Positions 1 to 5,563 of a stretch of DNA of 5,563 nucleotides are shown here, piece after piece. Position 1 is the first letter of the stretch. Each line of letters starts with the position of its first letter. The notes under the pieces are model-generated. The model was not told the origin of the DNA and made no database searches. It saw nothing but the letters and a program-made list of their open reading frames with translations. Location: assembly GCA_020445245.1 (NCBI GenBank), contig JAGRHB010000141.1, positions 1-5,563 on the forward strand, read 5' to 3'. The translations under genes and the position numbers were made by a program. The stretch comes from Gammaproteobacteria bacterium (lineage in GTDB: Bacteria; Pseudomonadota; Gammaproteobacteria; Chromatiales; Sedimenticolaceae).

Positions 1-1
1 G

Positions 2-142
2 TTCGGTTTCGTCGAGATGCCCAAGGCCGGTGAGGCCAAGGCAGCGATGAAATCACTCAACGGCCGGGACGTGGCGGGAAGCCGGATCCGCGTCAAGAAG
101 GCAGAATCGAAACCGCACCCGGAAAGCGGCCTTGCCGGGTGA
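2..142 (+). CDS. RRM-domain RNA-binding protein, C-terminal part (5' end outside window)
   Basis: This is the C-terminal 46 residues of a small single-RRM RNA-binding protein; the start lies left of the window. The first visible residues, FGFVEM, are the end of the RNP1 motif, whose aromatic residues stack on RNA bases. They are followed by the usual helix 2 ([14 protein letters not shown]) and the last strand (RIRVKKAE), then a short basic tail and a TGA stop. Proteins of this family in proteobacteria are about 80-100 residues and usually consist of the RRM and little else, so roughly half is visible. They are presumed to bind single-stranded RNA, but their targets are mostly unknown. The 3' end overlaps the next gene by 11 bp, which suggests the two are co-transcribed. 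The family call is firm; the cellular role cannot be read from the sequence. Confidence 0.88.
   Translation, partial: FGFVEMPKAGEAKAAMKSLNGRDVAGSRIRVKKAESKPHPESGLAG
121..126 (+). promoter_or_regulatory. Ribosome binding site for the VF530 gene
   Basis: GGAAAG lies five bases before the TTG at 132, inside the end of the RRM gene. It is a modest Shine-Dalgarno match, but it supports this TTG as the start. The frame is open back to a TGA at 48-50 and has no ATG or GTG before the conserved domain. Confidence 0.5.
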
Positions 143-410
143 CGGCGCCGGCGGTCAAGGCCGCAACGACCCGCTGCACGGCGTAACCCTGCAGAACATG
201 CTCGACCGCTTGGTGGAAAGGTATGGCTGGGACGAGTTGGGCCGACGGTTTCGCATCAAGTGCTTCAGCCGCGACCCAAGCATCAAGTCCTGTCTCAAGT
301 TCCTGCGCAAGACGCCCTGGGCACGGCAAAAAGTCGAGGAACTGTACCTGCAGACACACTGGCCGGCGGTCAATGTATGGCGGCGATCCCCGTCCCCGCA
401 AGGCGACTGA
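132..410 (+). CDS. VF530-family (DUF2132) small DNA-binding-type protein
   Basis: The 92-residue protein matches the VF530/DUF2132 family, named from a Vibrio fischeri protein and annotated as DNA-binding by its fold. The diagnostic stretch runs from about residue 12 to 72: [13 protein letters not shown], then YGWDELG, then [22 protein letters not shown], ending KVEELYL. The roughly 20-residue tail after that ([12 protein letters not shown]...) is not part of the conserved core. No ATG or GTG precedes the domain in this frame, so TTG at 132 is taken as the start, which gives an 11-bp overlap with the RRM gene upstream and probable translational coupling. The function is unknown; the family label is sure, but a regulatory role is only inferred from the family name. 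A frameshifted fusion with the RRM protein is a less likely alternative. Confidence 0.85.
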   Translation: MPGDGAGGQGRNDPLHGVTLQNMLDRLVERYGWDELGRRFRIKCFSRDPSIKSCLKFLRKTPWARQKVEELYLQTHWPAVNVWRRSPSPQGD

Positions 411-439
411 CAGGGATCGCGTGCACCAGGGCCCCGGCT

Positions 440-1489
440 TCAGCAGCAGCCCGAGCCACTCACCTCGCCAGCGACCGATGTGTCGAAAGGCATTGCGGTA
501 CCGCAACCTTCGAAGATACCGAAGTGGGTGCCCATGTCGCCGATAAAGTCGAAATGCGGGCCCAGACGTGTCTCTCCGAGCATACGCCAGGTGTTGCCAC
601 AGACCGGCACCACCCGGCCCTTCTCGAAACAATGGTGCTTGTCCAGGTCGAAGGCCACCGGGTGCCCGGCAATATCGCCCTTGTAGATCACCGCCTGACC
701 ATAGTCTTCGCATGCAGGTTCCAGTTCCTGAAGCTTGAACAGCCGATAGGTTGCAGAAAAAAAGCGCAACCCACCGAGCAGTTGTGTCAGCGCATCGTTG
801 TTCACGGTGATCCGGCTGTCTTCGACCAGACGTGGGTCGACGAAACCCGCATTCCGGGCAATCCCGATCAGGTCGTTCCAGTACAGCGCGCCCCCCAGGC
901 ACTCCGAGTACAGCACCGGGTGTTGTGCAACCTGGGCCGGCACGCGCCGGTCGGCGTAGACATCGGAGAAATAGAGCTCACCACCCTCCTTGAGCAAGGC
1001 ATATGCGTGCTGCAGCACACGCGCCTTGTCGCGGCAGAGATTGATCACGCAGTTTGAGACGATCAGGTCGAAGCTGCCCGGCTCGAGACCCAGCTTGTCG
1101 AGTTGCTCCAATTCGCCCTCGATGAAGGTGACATTGGACTGACGGTAGCCGAAGCGCCGCGCATGCTCGTCAACGTAAGATTCGGCGACATCCAGCTGTT
1201 CCCGGGTCATGTCGACACCGACCACCGATCCGTGCTCACCGACCAGGCGCGACAGCAGATAGACGTCGCGCCCGGCGCCACAGCCGAGGTCGAGCACGCG
1301 CAGGCCATCGAGCAGCGCGGGCACCACCAGACCGCAACCGTAGTAGCGCTGCACGACTTCCGGTGCCAGCAGGTTCAGGATCTCGCAAATCGCAGGCGGC
1401 ATCGCCGCACCTGTGCAGCACGCATTGGTCTGCAGATCGGCCGAGGTCTTCAGTATGTTGCCGTAGTAGTTTCTGACGTCGTCGAGCAT
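440..1489 (-). CDS. arsM: Arsenite S-adenosylmethionine methyltransferase (ArsM/AS3MT type)
   Basis: The 349-residue cytosolic enzyme is predicted to transfer methyl groups from SAM to trivalent arsenic. The SAM-binding fold is clear: motif I VLDLGCGAGRD at about 65-75 and the acidic end of strand 2 at GVDMT (D93). The four cysteines essential in this family are present in their usual settings: C24 (LQTNACC), C52 (RYYGCGL), C147 (SNCVINL) and C197 (ECLGGALYW). From memory these correspond to human AS3MT C32, C61, C156 and C206. The C-terminal domain keeps an ITVNN...FFSATYRLFK stretch and ends in a Gly-Cys-Cys tail like other ArsM proteins. The open frame continues upstream to 1825, but only from this ATG does it read as family sequence; AGGG lies just upstream of it. 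The gene starts 56 bp after the sufE stop on the same strand, so it may be the last gene of the suf transcript. No arsR or other ars gene is visible. Confidence 0.93.
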   Translation of the reverse strand: MLDDVRNYYGNILKTSADLQTNACCTGAAMPPAICEILNLLAPEVVQRYYGCGLVVPALLDGLRVLDLGCGAGRDVYLLSRLVGEHGSVVGVDMTREQLDVAESYVDEHARRFGYRQSNVTFIEGELEQLDKLGLEPGSFDLIVSNCVINLCRDKARVLQHAYALLKEGGELYFSDVYADRRVPAQVAQHPVLYSECLGGALYWNDLIGIARNAGFVDPRLVEDSRITVNNDALTQLLGGLRFFSATYRLFKLQELEPACEDYGQAVIYKGDIAGHPVAFDLDKHHCFEKGRVVPVCGNTWRMLGETRLGPHFDFIGDMGTHFGIFEGCGTAMPFDTSVAGEVSGSGCC

Positions 1490-1545
1490 CGCACCCTGCC
1501 TCGGCAGCCAATGTAAAGCGACATGATAACCGCAAGCGGTGCGAG

Positions 1546-1965
1546 TCAGCCTTGCGCGAAGGCCCGCGCCTGTGACTTCATCAGTTCGACGATTGCGTAG
1601 ATGCCGAAATGCCGATTCGGACTCAGGTGCTCGGCCAGCTTGATACGGTCGAACAGGGCGTCGATGTCGAGCGCCTCGATCGCCTGCGGCGTGTGACCGG
1701 AAAACAGTTCGACCAGCACCGCGAGCACGCCCTTGATGATCGCCGTATCGCAGTCCCCGACATAGCGCAGCCGGCCATGCCCCTGAGGGTCGGCAAGCGG
1801 TGCGACCCAGACCTTGCTGATACACCCCTGTACGCGGTTTTCATCGGTGCGCAGGCGCTCATCGAGCGGCGGCATCGCCTCACCAAGCTCGACCAGGTAC
1901 GCGTACCGCGCGTCCCAGTCGTCCAGGAACTCGAAGTTCTCGACGAATTCGTCTGCCGTCAGCAT
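1546..1965 (-). CDS. sufE: Cysteine desulfuration protein SufE
   Basis: SufE (139 residues, the normal length) takes persulfide sulfur from the cysteine desulfurase SufS, stimulates that enzyme, and hands the sulfur to SufB in the SufBCD scaffold. The acceptor cysteine is C48 in VQGCISKVWV, matching the GCQSQVW motif of E. coli SufE (Cys51). The preceding LGEAMPPLDERLRTDENRV and the later AIIKGVLAVLVELFSG and HLSPNRHFG stretches are also typical. The ATG at 1965 is preferred to an upstream in-frame start at 1995 because family similarity begins there and the longer form would overlap the upstream gene. It begins 7 bp after the sufA stop, with no strong ribosome site, so translational coupling is likely. 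Its expected partner SufS is not encoded in the window. The E. coli paralogue CsdE is the main alternative, but the neighbours favour SufE. Confidence 0.95.
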   Translation of the reverse strand: MLTADEFVENFEFLDDWDARYAYLVELGEAMPPLDERLRTDENRVQGCISKVWVAPLADPQGHGRLRYVGDCDTAIIKGVLAVLVELFSGHTPQAIEALDIDALFDRIKLAEHLSPNRHFGIYAIVELMKSQARAFAQG

Positions 1966-1972
1966 GACCGAC

Positions 1973-2299
1973 TCACACGCTGAACGACTCGCCACAGCCG
2001 CAGGTTTCCTTGATATTGGGATTGCGGAACTCGAAACCCTCGTTCAGGAGATTGGTCCTGACAAAGTCGACCACCAGGCCATCGAGATTCGGCAGCGACC
2101 TGTCGTCCACCACCAATTTCACACCATGACTCTCGAACACGTGGTCGCCGGCATCGATCGAGTCTGCGTAGTCGACCACGTAAGCAAATCCGGTGCAGCC
2201 GCTCTTCTTCGTGCCGATGCGCAGGCCTTCGCCACTGCCGCGTTTCGCCAGCTGTCCCGCCACGTGGCGGGCCGCAGCCTCCGTCAATTGAATTGCCAT
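1973..2299 (-). CDS. sufA: A-type iron-sulfur carrier protein (SufA/IscA/HesB family)
   Basis: This 108-residue A-type carrier binds an Fe-S cluster, or iron, between subunits of a dimer and delivers it from the SufBCD scaffold to apo-proteins. The three cluster-ligand cysteines are all present: C35 in KKSGCTGFAY, and C100 and C102 in the C-terminal CGCGESF motif. The intervening VVDDRSLPNLDGLVVDF and FEFRNPN stretches are standard for the HesB/IscA fold, and the length is normal. A GGAG ribosome site lies 10 bases upstream. It sits after the largest non-coding gap in the cluster and 7 bp before sufE. Sequence alone does not cleanly separate SufA from IscA; the symbol is chosen because all flanking genes are suf genes. 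Confidence 0.92.
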   Translation of the reverse strand: MAIQLTEAAARHVAGQLAKRGSGEGLRIGTKKSGCTGFAYVVDYADSIDAGDHVFESHGVKLVVDDRSLPNLDGLVVDFVRTNLLNEGFEFRNPNIKETCGCGESFSV

Positions 2300-2309
2300 T
2301 TCGCTGATG

Positions 2310-2313
2310 CTCC
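2310..2313 (-). promoter_or_regulatory. Ribosome binding site for sufA
   Basis: The minus strand reads GGAG ten bases before the sufA ATG, so sufA can be translated independently despite the 145-bp gap from sufT. Confidence 0.6.
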
Positions 2314-2333
2314 AAAAACACTGTATCGGCCGT

Positions 2334-2366
2334 CCCTCTCCCAGGGGAGGGGGTTGGGGTGAGGGG
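2334..2366. repeat. G-tract REP-like intergenic repeat with G-quadruplex pattern
   Basis: A C-rich arm (CCCTCTCCC, 2334-2342) is followed by four G runs on the + strand: 2344-2347, 2349-2353, 2356-2359 and 2363-2366, separated by A, TT and TGA. The first part can fold as an imperfect hairpin, CCCTCTCCC against GGGGAGGG. From general knowledge, a similar motif (CCCTCTCCC, a short spacer, then a G-rich arm with TTGGGGTGAGGG) recurs between genes in many proteobacterial genomes and behaves like a REP element. Only one copy is in the window, so the repeat status is inferred. The four runs with loops of 1, 2 and 3 bases also fit the G-quadruplex rule, with the G strand being the template strand for the suf genes. 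Confidence 0.6.
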
Positions 2367-2370
2367 TTGC

Positions 2371-2391
2371 AGCCCGGCCCCGTCCCGGGCT
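2371..2391. repeat. Inverted repeat in the sufT-sufA gap
   Basis: AGCCCGG (2371-2377) and CCGGGCT (2385-2391) are perfect inverted copies around a 7-base loop, giving a 7-bp, mostly G-C stem. No run of T follows on the - strand, so it is not a convincing intrinsic terminator. It is probably part of the same intergenic repeat block as the G-tract element beside it. Confidence 0.55.
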
Positions 2392-2412
2392 TCTCCCGAG
2401 GGGGAAAATACC

Positions 2413-2432
2413 CTATCCGGGACTCTGGATAG
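2413..2432. repeat. Inverted repeat just downstream of sufT
   Basis: CTATCC (2413-2418) and GGATAG (2427-2432) are perfect inverted copies. The stem can extend inward by a G-T and a G-C pair to 8 bp, leaving the 4-base loop GACT. It starts 12 bases after the sufT stop in the direction of transcription. It could stabilise the 3' end of a sufBCDT message or slow polymerase, but no T tract follows, so a full terminator is not supported. Confidence 0.5.
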
Positions 2433-2444
2433 CTGTGGCAACGC

Positions 2445-2807
2445 TCACATCATCCCCAGTTCGAGTTGTGCCGCCTCGCTCATCCTGTCTTTGGTCCACG
2501 GCGGGTCCCATACCAGGTCGACCTGGCAGTGGTCGACGCCGTCGACGGTTTCGACCGCGCGTTCCACCAGGCCCGGCAGCGTACCGGCGACCGGACAGCC
2601 CGGCGCGGTCAGGGTCATCTTGATCACAATCCCGTCGTCGCCCACAGCGTCGATCGCATAGATCAGGCCAAGGTCGTAGACGTTGGTCGGGATCTCCGGA
2701 TCGAACACCGTGCGCAGCGCGGCGATGATCCCTTCAAGGCGTCGATCCTCTGCTTCCTCGTGCACCCTGCTGCTCCCTTCAAACCAGTTGCGTAACCAGG
2801 CAGACAT
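2445..2807 (-). CDS. sufT: SufT, SUF-associated MIP18/DUF59-family protein
   Basis: SufT (120 residues) belongs to the MIP18/DUF59 family and acts as an auxiliary factor in maturing Fe-S proteins, with roles reported under iron limitation or high Fe-S demand. The signature motifs are DPEIPTNVYDLGLIY (about 36-50) and MTLTAPGCPVAGTLP (64-78), which holds the conserved cysteine C71. The C-terminus, VWDPPWTKDRMSEAAQLELGM, is the usual end of the SUF-associated subgroup. The ATG at 2807 is preferred over an in-frame start at 2927 because similarity starts here, and a purine-rich ribosome site (GGGGGAAAGG) lies upstream. The start shares one base with the sufD stop (TGATG), so the two are translationally coupled. 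It occupies the position after sufD where sufS commonly lies. Confidence 0.93.
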   Translation of the reverse strand: MSAWLRNWFEGSSRVHEEAEDRRLEGIIAALRTVFDPEIPTNVYDLGLIYAIDAVGDDGIVIKMTLTAPGCPVAGTLPGLVERAVETVDGVDHCQVDLVWDPPWTKDRMSEAAQLELGMM

Positions 2808-4156
2808 CACCTTTCCCCCTGTTCCGGGGTCGACGCCAGCAACCGTGATGCCAGCAACTGGCCGGCCCGCGCACGCAGCGCCGGACTCGCCATCGTGTCG
2901 AACACCTCCTGCGCAAAGCCCTGGCACAACATCTGTTTCGCCTGATCCGCCGGGATGCCGCGCGAGCGCAGATAGAACAGCATGTCGGGATCGAGCTCAC
3001 CCACGGTCGTACCATGACTGCATTTCACATCATCGGCATAGATTTCGAGCTGCGGTTTGGTGTCCACCTCGGCCGAACGCGCCAGCATCAGGTTGCGGTT
3101 CGACAACACCGCATCGGTCTTTTGTGCATCACGTGCCACCACGATGTGGCCGTCGAACACCACACGGCCGCTGCCATCGAGGATGCCCTTGAAGGTCTCA
3201 CGGCTGGTGCAGTGCGGCACCTCGTGGCGCACGTCGAGGTGTACATCGTTGAATTGCCGGTCGCGGGCCAGTATCAGGCCGTCGAGTTCGGCCGTCGCAC
3301 CTTCACCGCCGAAGGTAACTCGCACGTCGTTGCGCGACCAGGCGCCCCCCAGTGCGGCCAGCGTCAGCCGATAGAGGCTGCGCGCACCGAGGTGCACCTG
3401 CAGGTCGCTCAGGTGCTGGGCATGGGGACTCTCTTCCTGCATCCGCTGATGCAAGAACTCGCTGTCGCTGCCCAGCGACACCTCGATCAGTGCATTCGTG
3501 AAGTAGGCCCCATCGCCAAGGCCGCAATAGCGTTCGATGACCTCGGCACGCGCACCGTCTTCGAGCACGATCAGATGACGCGGGTGACAGATTCCCGGCT
3601 GCTCGAGCCCGACCGACACATGCAGGATCTCGATCGGGCCATCCAGGTGCACCCCGGCCGCCAGGTGAATCAATGCCCCATCGGACATCAGCGCACTGTT
3701 GAGCGCCGCAAACACATGATTGTGCTCGGCGATCGCGTCCAGCTGCTGCCTGAGCATTGCCGGCACCTCACCTAGCGCGCCAGCCAGACTGCTGAGGGTG
3801 ACGCCGTCTGCCGATTTCGCCATCGCGCACAGACCAGGCACCAGATAACCGTTGACGAACACCAGGCGGATGCGGGGCGGATCGCTCAGCATCAGGTCAT
3901 CGATGTCCGACAGTTGCAGCGCATCGAAAGGCCCCTCGACAATCGGCTGGAAGTCCGCCTGGTCGAGAAAGCCGAGTGGTGTATAGCGCCAGGCCTCCTG
4001 TTTGCGGTCAGGCCGCGCCATCGTCGCGACGCCTGCCGTGCCACGCTTTCTGGTTGCCGACTGCCAGTCAGCACCCGGCATCACATGCGCCATGCGTTGC
4101 TGCCCCAGGCGCAGGATCTCCTGCACATCATGCCGTGTCTGGGTGTCGCTGTTCAT
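2807..4156 (-). CDS. sufD: Fe-S cluster assembly scaffold protein SufD
   Basis: SufD (449 residues, somewhat longer than E. coli SufD at 423) pairs with SufB and, with two SufC subunits, forms the SufBC2D scaffold where Fe-S clusters are assembled. The RKQEAWRYTPLGFL stretch near residues 51-64 is the usual N-terminal landmark. The core is the expected beta-helix rich in hydrophobic repeats. The near-C-terminal motif EIYADDVKCSHG contains C379 and H381; from memory these match E. coli C358 and H360, the latter a SufD residue at the SufB-SufD interface needed for cluster assembly. The C-terminal helices (YLRSRGIPADQAKQMLCQGF) are typical. It starts in a 4-base ATGA overlap with the sufC stop and ends in a TGATG overlap with sufT. 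The stretch at residues 29-47 is unusual and is discussed under findings. Confidence 0.96.
   Translation of the reverse strand: MNSDTQTRHDVQEILRLGQQRMAHVMPGADWQSATRKRGTAGVATMARPDRKQEAWRYTPLGFLDQADFQPIVEGPFDALQLSDIDDLMLSDPPRIRLVFVNGYLVPGLCAMAKSADGVTLSSLAGALGEVPAMLRQQLDAIAEHNHVFAALNSALMSDGALIHLAAGVHLDGPIEILHVSVGLEQPGICHPRHLIVLEDGARAEVIERYCGLGDGAYFTNALIEVSLGSDSEFLHQRMQEESPHAQHLSDLQVHLGARSLYRLTLAALGGAWSRNDVRVTFGGEGATAELDGLILARDRQFNDVHLDVRHEVPHCTSRETFKGILDGSGRVVFDGHIVVARDAQKTDAVLSNRNLMLARSAEVDTKPQLEIYADDVKCSHGTTVGELDPDMLFYLRSRGIPADQAKQMLCQGFAQEVFDTMASPALRARAGQLLASRLLASTPEQGER
2811..2820 (-). promoter_or_regulatory. Ribosome binding site for sufT
   Basis: The minus strand reads GGGGGAAAGG, ending three bases before the sufT ATG at 2807, inside the last codons of sufD. 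It is strongly purine-rich and supports the short form of SufT that starts at the sufD stop. Confidence 0.55.
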
Positions 4157-4911
4157 GCGGCCTCATCCTGACCGGACAGCCAGCCGTAGCCCTTGGCCTC
4201 CAGCTCCTTCGCCAGTCCCTTGTCGCCCGAGCGCACGATCCTGCCGCCGGCCAGCACGTGCACGAAGTCGGGCTGGATGTAGTCGAGCAGGCGCTGGTAG
4301 TGCGTCACCAGGATGACCGAGCGATCGGGACTGCGCAGCGCATTGACGCCATCGGACACCGTTTTAAGGGCGTCGATATCGAGACCCGAGTCGGTCTCGT
4401 CGAGGATCGCGAGGCTGGGCTCGAGCAGCGCCATCTGCAATATCTCGTTGCGCTTCTTCTCGCCGCCGGAAAAGCCGGCATTGACCGGGCGCTTGAGCAG
4501 TTCCGGCGACATCGACACCATCGCCAGTTTCTCGCGGATCAGTTTGAGGAAAGCCACCGAATCCAGCTCCGGCTCACCACGCGCCTTGCGCTGCGCGTTC
4601 AGTGCCTCTTTCAGGAAATGCGTGTTGTTGACGCCCGGCAGCTCGACCGGATACTGGAACGCCAGGAAGATGCCGCGACTGGCACGTTCTTCGGGTGCCA
4701 GCCCGATCAGACTCTGACCCTCGAACAGGATCTCGCCATCGGTCACGTCGTAACCGTCGCGCCCCGCCAGGATGTGCGCCAAGGTGCTCTTGCCGGAGCC
4801 GTTCGGCCCCATGATCGCGTGCACCTCGCCGGGACCGACCTGCAGGTCGAGTCCCTTGATAATCTCCTTGCCCTCGACCTGTGCTTTCAGATTCTTGACA
4901 GACAGCATCAT
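4153..4911 (-). CDS. sufC: Fe-S assembly ATPase SufC (ABC-type)
   Basis: SufC (252 residues) is the soluble ABC ATPase that drives conformational change in the SufBCD complex; it is not a transporter. All ATPase motifs are intact: Walker A GPNGSGKST at 35-43 (K41), Q-loop Q86 in FQYPVELPG, signature FSGGEKKR at 147-154, Walker B LAILDETDSG with D171 and E172, D-loop at SGLDIDA, and the H-loop His204 in LVTHYQR. The C-terminus, EAKGYGWL, is typical. Two ATG codons stand side by side (4911 and 4908). The first is chosen because AGGAG lies 7 bases before it, although other SufC proteins begin with the second (MLSVKN). It starts 31 bp after the sufB stop and overlaps sufD by 4 bp. Confidence 0.97.
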   Translation of the reverse strand: MMLSVKNLKAQVEGKEIIKGLDLQVGPGEVHAIMGPNGSGKSTLAHILAGRDGYDVTDGEILFEGQSLIGLAPEERASRGIFLAFQYPVELPGVNNTHFLKEALNAQRKARGEPELDSVAFLKLIREKLAMVSMSPELLKRPVNAGFSGGEKKRNEILQMALLEPSLAILDETDSGLDIDALKTVSDGVNALRSPDRSVILVTHYQRLLDYIQPDFVHVLAGGRIVRSGDKGLAKELEAKGYGWLSGQDEAA

Positions 4912-4918
4912 GTGATCT

Positions 4919-4923
4919 CTCCT
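4919..4923 (-). promoter_or_regulatory. Ribosome binding site for sufC
   Basis: The minus strand reads AGGAG, 7 bases before the ATG at 4911 and 10 before the ATG at 4908. It is the best Shine-Dalgarno match in the cluster and slightly favours the first ATG. Confidence 0.7.
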
Positions 4924-4942
4924 GGCATCTCGCCTTTACAAC

Positions 4943-5563
4943 TCAACCGACCGCCCCTTCGAGGCTGATGGCCAGCAGCTTTTGCGCTTCGACGGCGAAC
5001 TCCATCGGCAGTTCGTTGAAGATCTCTTTGCAGAAACCGTTCACGATCAGCGACACGGCATCCTCCTCGGACAGCCCGCGGCTGCGGCAGTAAAAAAGCT
5101 GGTCGTCGCCGATCTTCGACGTGGTCGCCTCGTGTTCGACCTTGGCGGTCGGGTTCTTCACCTCGATGTAGGGGAAGGTGTGGGCGGCACAGCGGTCTCC
5201 GATCAGCAGTGAGTCACACTGCGTATGGTTGCGAGCGTTCTCTGCCCGCTGTGCCATGCGCACCAGGCCGCGGTAGGCCTGCTGGCCATCACCGGCCGAT
5301 ATGCCCTTGGACACGATGGTGCTGCGCGTATTGCGCCCGAGGTGAATCATCTTGGTGCCGGTATCTGCCTGCTGGTGACCCTTGGTCACCGCGACCGAAT
5401 AGAATTCCCCGACCGAGTCGTCGCCACGCAGCAGGCAGCTCGGGTACTTCCAGGTGATGGCCGAACCGGTCTCGACCTGGGTCCAGGAGATCTTCGAGCG
5501 TGCACCGCGACAGTCCCCGCGTTTGGTCACGAAGTTGTAGATTCCGCCCTTGCCCTGCGCATC
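4943..5563 (-). CDS. sufB: Fe-S cluster assembly scaffold protein SufB, C-terminal part (5' end outside window)
   Basis: The frame is open to the right edge and shows 206 residues, somewhat under half of a typical SufB of about 480. It begins mid-protein with [16 protein letters not shown], a core SufB stretch, so the GTG within it is not a start. SufB receives sulfur from SufE and carries the nascent cluster. [12 protein letters not shown] holds the cysteine matching E. coli C405, the sulfur acceptor and assembly residue. [12 protein letters not shown], 28-29 residues later, holds the His-Glu pair matching H433 and E434, with the same spacing as in E. coli. The C-terminus ([30 protein letters not shown]) is nearly invariant in the family. 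It is the first visible suf gene; the promoter and any iscR-type regulator would lie beyond the edge. Confidence 0.97.
   Translation of the reverse strand, partial: DAQGKGGIYNFVTKRGDCRGARSKISWTQVETGSAITWKYPSCLLRGDDSVGEFYSVAVTKGHQQADTGTKMIHLGRNTRSTIVSKGISAGDGQQAYRGLVRMAQRAENARNHTQCDSLLIGDRCAAHTFPYIEVKNPTAKVEHEATTSKIGDDQLFYCRSRGLSEEDAVSLIVNGFCKEIFNELPMEFAVEAQKLLAISLEGAVG

Noticed and set aside
93..902. Long open frame on the - strand (269 codons) in another frame of the arsM/VF530 region
   Set aside because: It is Arg/Gly/Pro-rich shadow translation of arsM and VF530 with no recognisable domain.
260..1057. Long open frame on the + strand (265 codons), antisense to arsM
   Set aside because: It overlaps both VF530 and the well-supported arsM gene, its translation resembles no family, and long antisense frames are expected opposite GC-rich genes.
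1490..1545. Possible arsM promoter or sufE terminator in the sufE-arsM gap
   Set aside because: On the - strand TTGCGG and TACATT are only 14 bases apart, too close for a standard promoter, and the ACCGC/GCGGT repeat has a 2-base loop and no T run after it.
1490..1825. N-terminal extension of the arsM frame up to 1825
   Set aside because: The extra 112 codons overlap sufE and read as out-of-frame sufE sequence; ArsM similarity begins at the ATG at 1489.
2300..2444. Intrinsic terminator between sufT and sufA
   Set aside because: Several hairpins can form, but none is followed by a T tract on the transcribed strand, so only inverted repeats are annotated.
3014..3775. 253-codon open frame on the + strand, antisense to sufD
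   Set aside because: It is entirely opposite the clear sufD gene and has no family resemblance; it is a codon-bias shadow.
3976..4968. 330-codon open frame on the + strand across sufC and the start of sufD
   Set aside because: It is antisense to two strongly supported genes; the His/Gln/Arg-rich translation is typical of reverse-complement artefacts.

Overview
The window is a GC-rich, gene-dense stretch of chromosome. It most likely comes from a gammaproteobacterium: the SufBCD proteins, the small RRM protein and the VF530-family protein all look like that group, but this is inferred from protein resemblance and not from any marker gene.

Layout. At the left edge, on the + strand, is the 3' end of a small RRM-type RNA-binding protein gene (2-142). 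It overlaps a VF530-family gene that starts at a TTG codon (132-410). Everything from 440 to the right edge is on the - strand and reads right to left as one suf (iron-sulfur cluster assembly) cluster: sufB (C-terminal part only, running off the right edge), sufC, sufD, sufT, a sufA/iscA-type carrier gene, sufE, and last an arsenite methyltransferase gene of the arsM/AS3MT type. The + and - blocks converge with 29 bp between them.

How the genes work together. SufB, SufC and SufD form the ATP-driven scaffold on which clusters are built. SufE accepts persulfide sulfur from a cysteine desulfurase and passes it to SufB. The A-type carrier moves clusters to apo-proteins, and SufT (MIP18/DUF59 family) helps late maturation. 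Junctions are tight: sufC/sufD share ATGA, sufD/sufT share TGATG, and sufA/sufE are 7 bp apart. The desulfurase gene sufS, which often follows sufD, is not there; sufT starts at the sufD stop codon.

Two things stand out. The last gene encodes an ArsM with all four cysteines that matter in animal AS3MT, placed directly downstream of a system whose products are thiol-rich and arsenite-sensitive. The only sizeable gap inside the cluster (2300-2444, between sufT and sufA) holds a G-tract repeat with an ideal G-quadruplex pattern and three further inverted repeats. No tRNA, rRNA, CRISPR array, insertion sequence or phage gene was seen.
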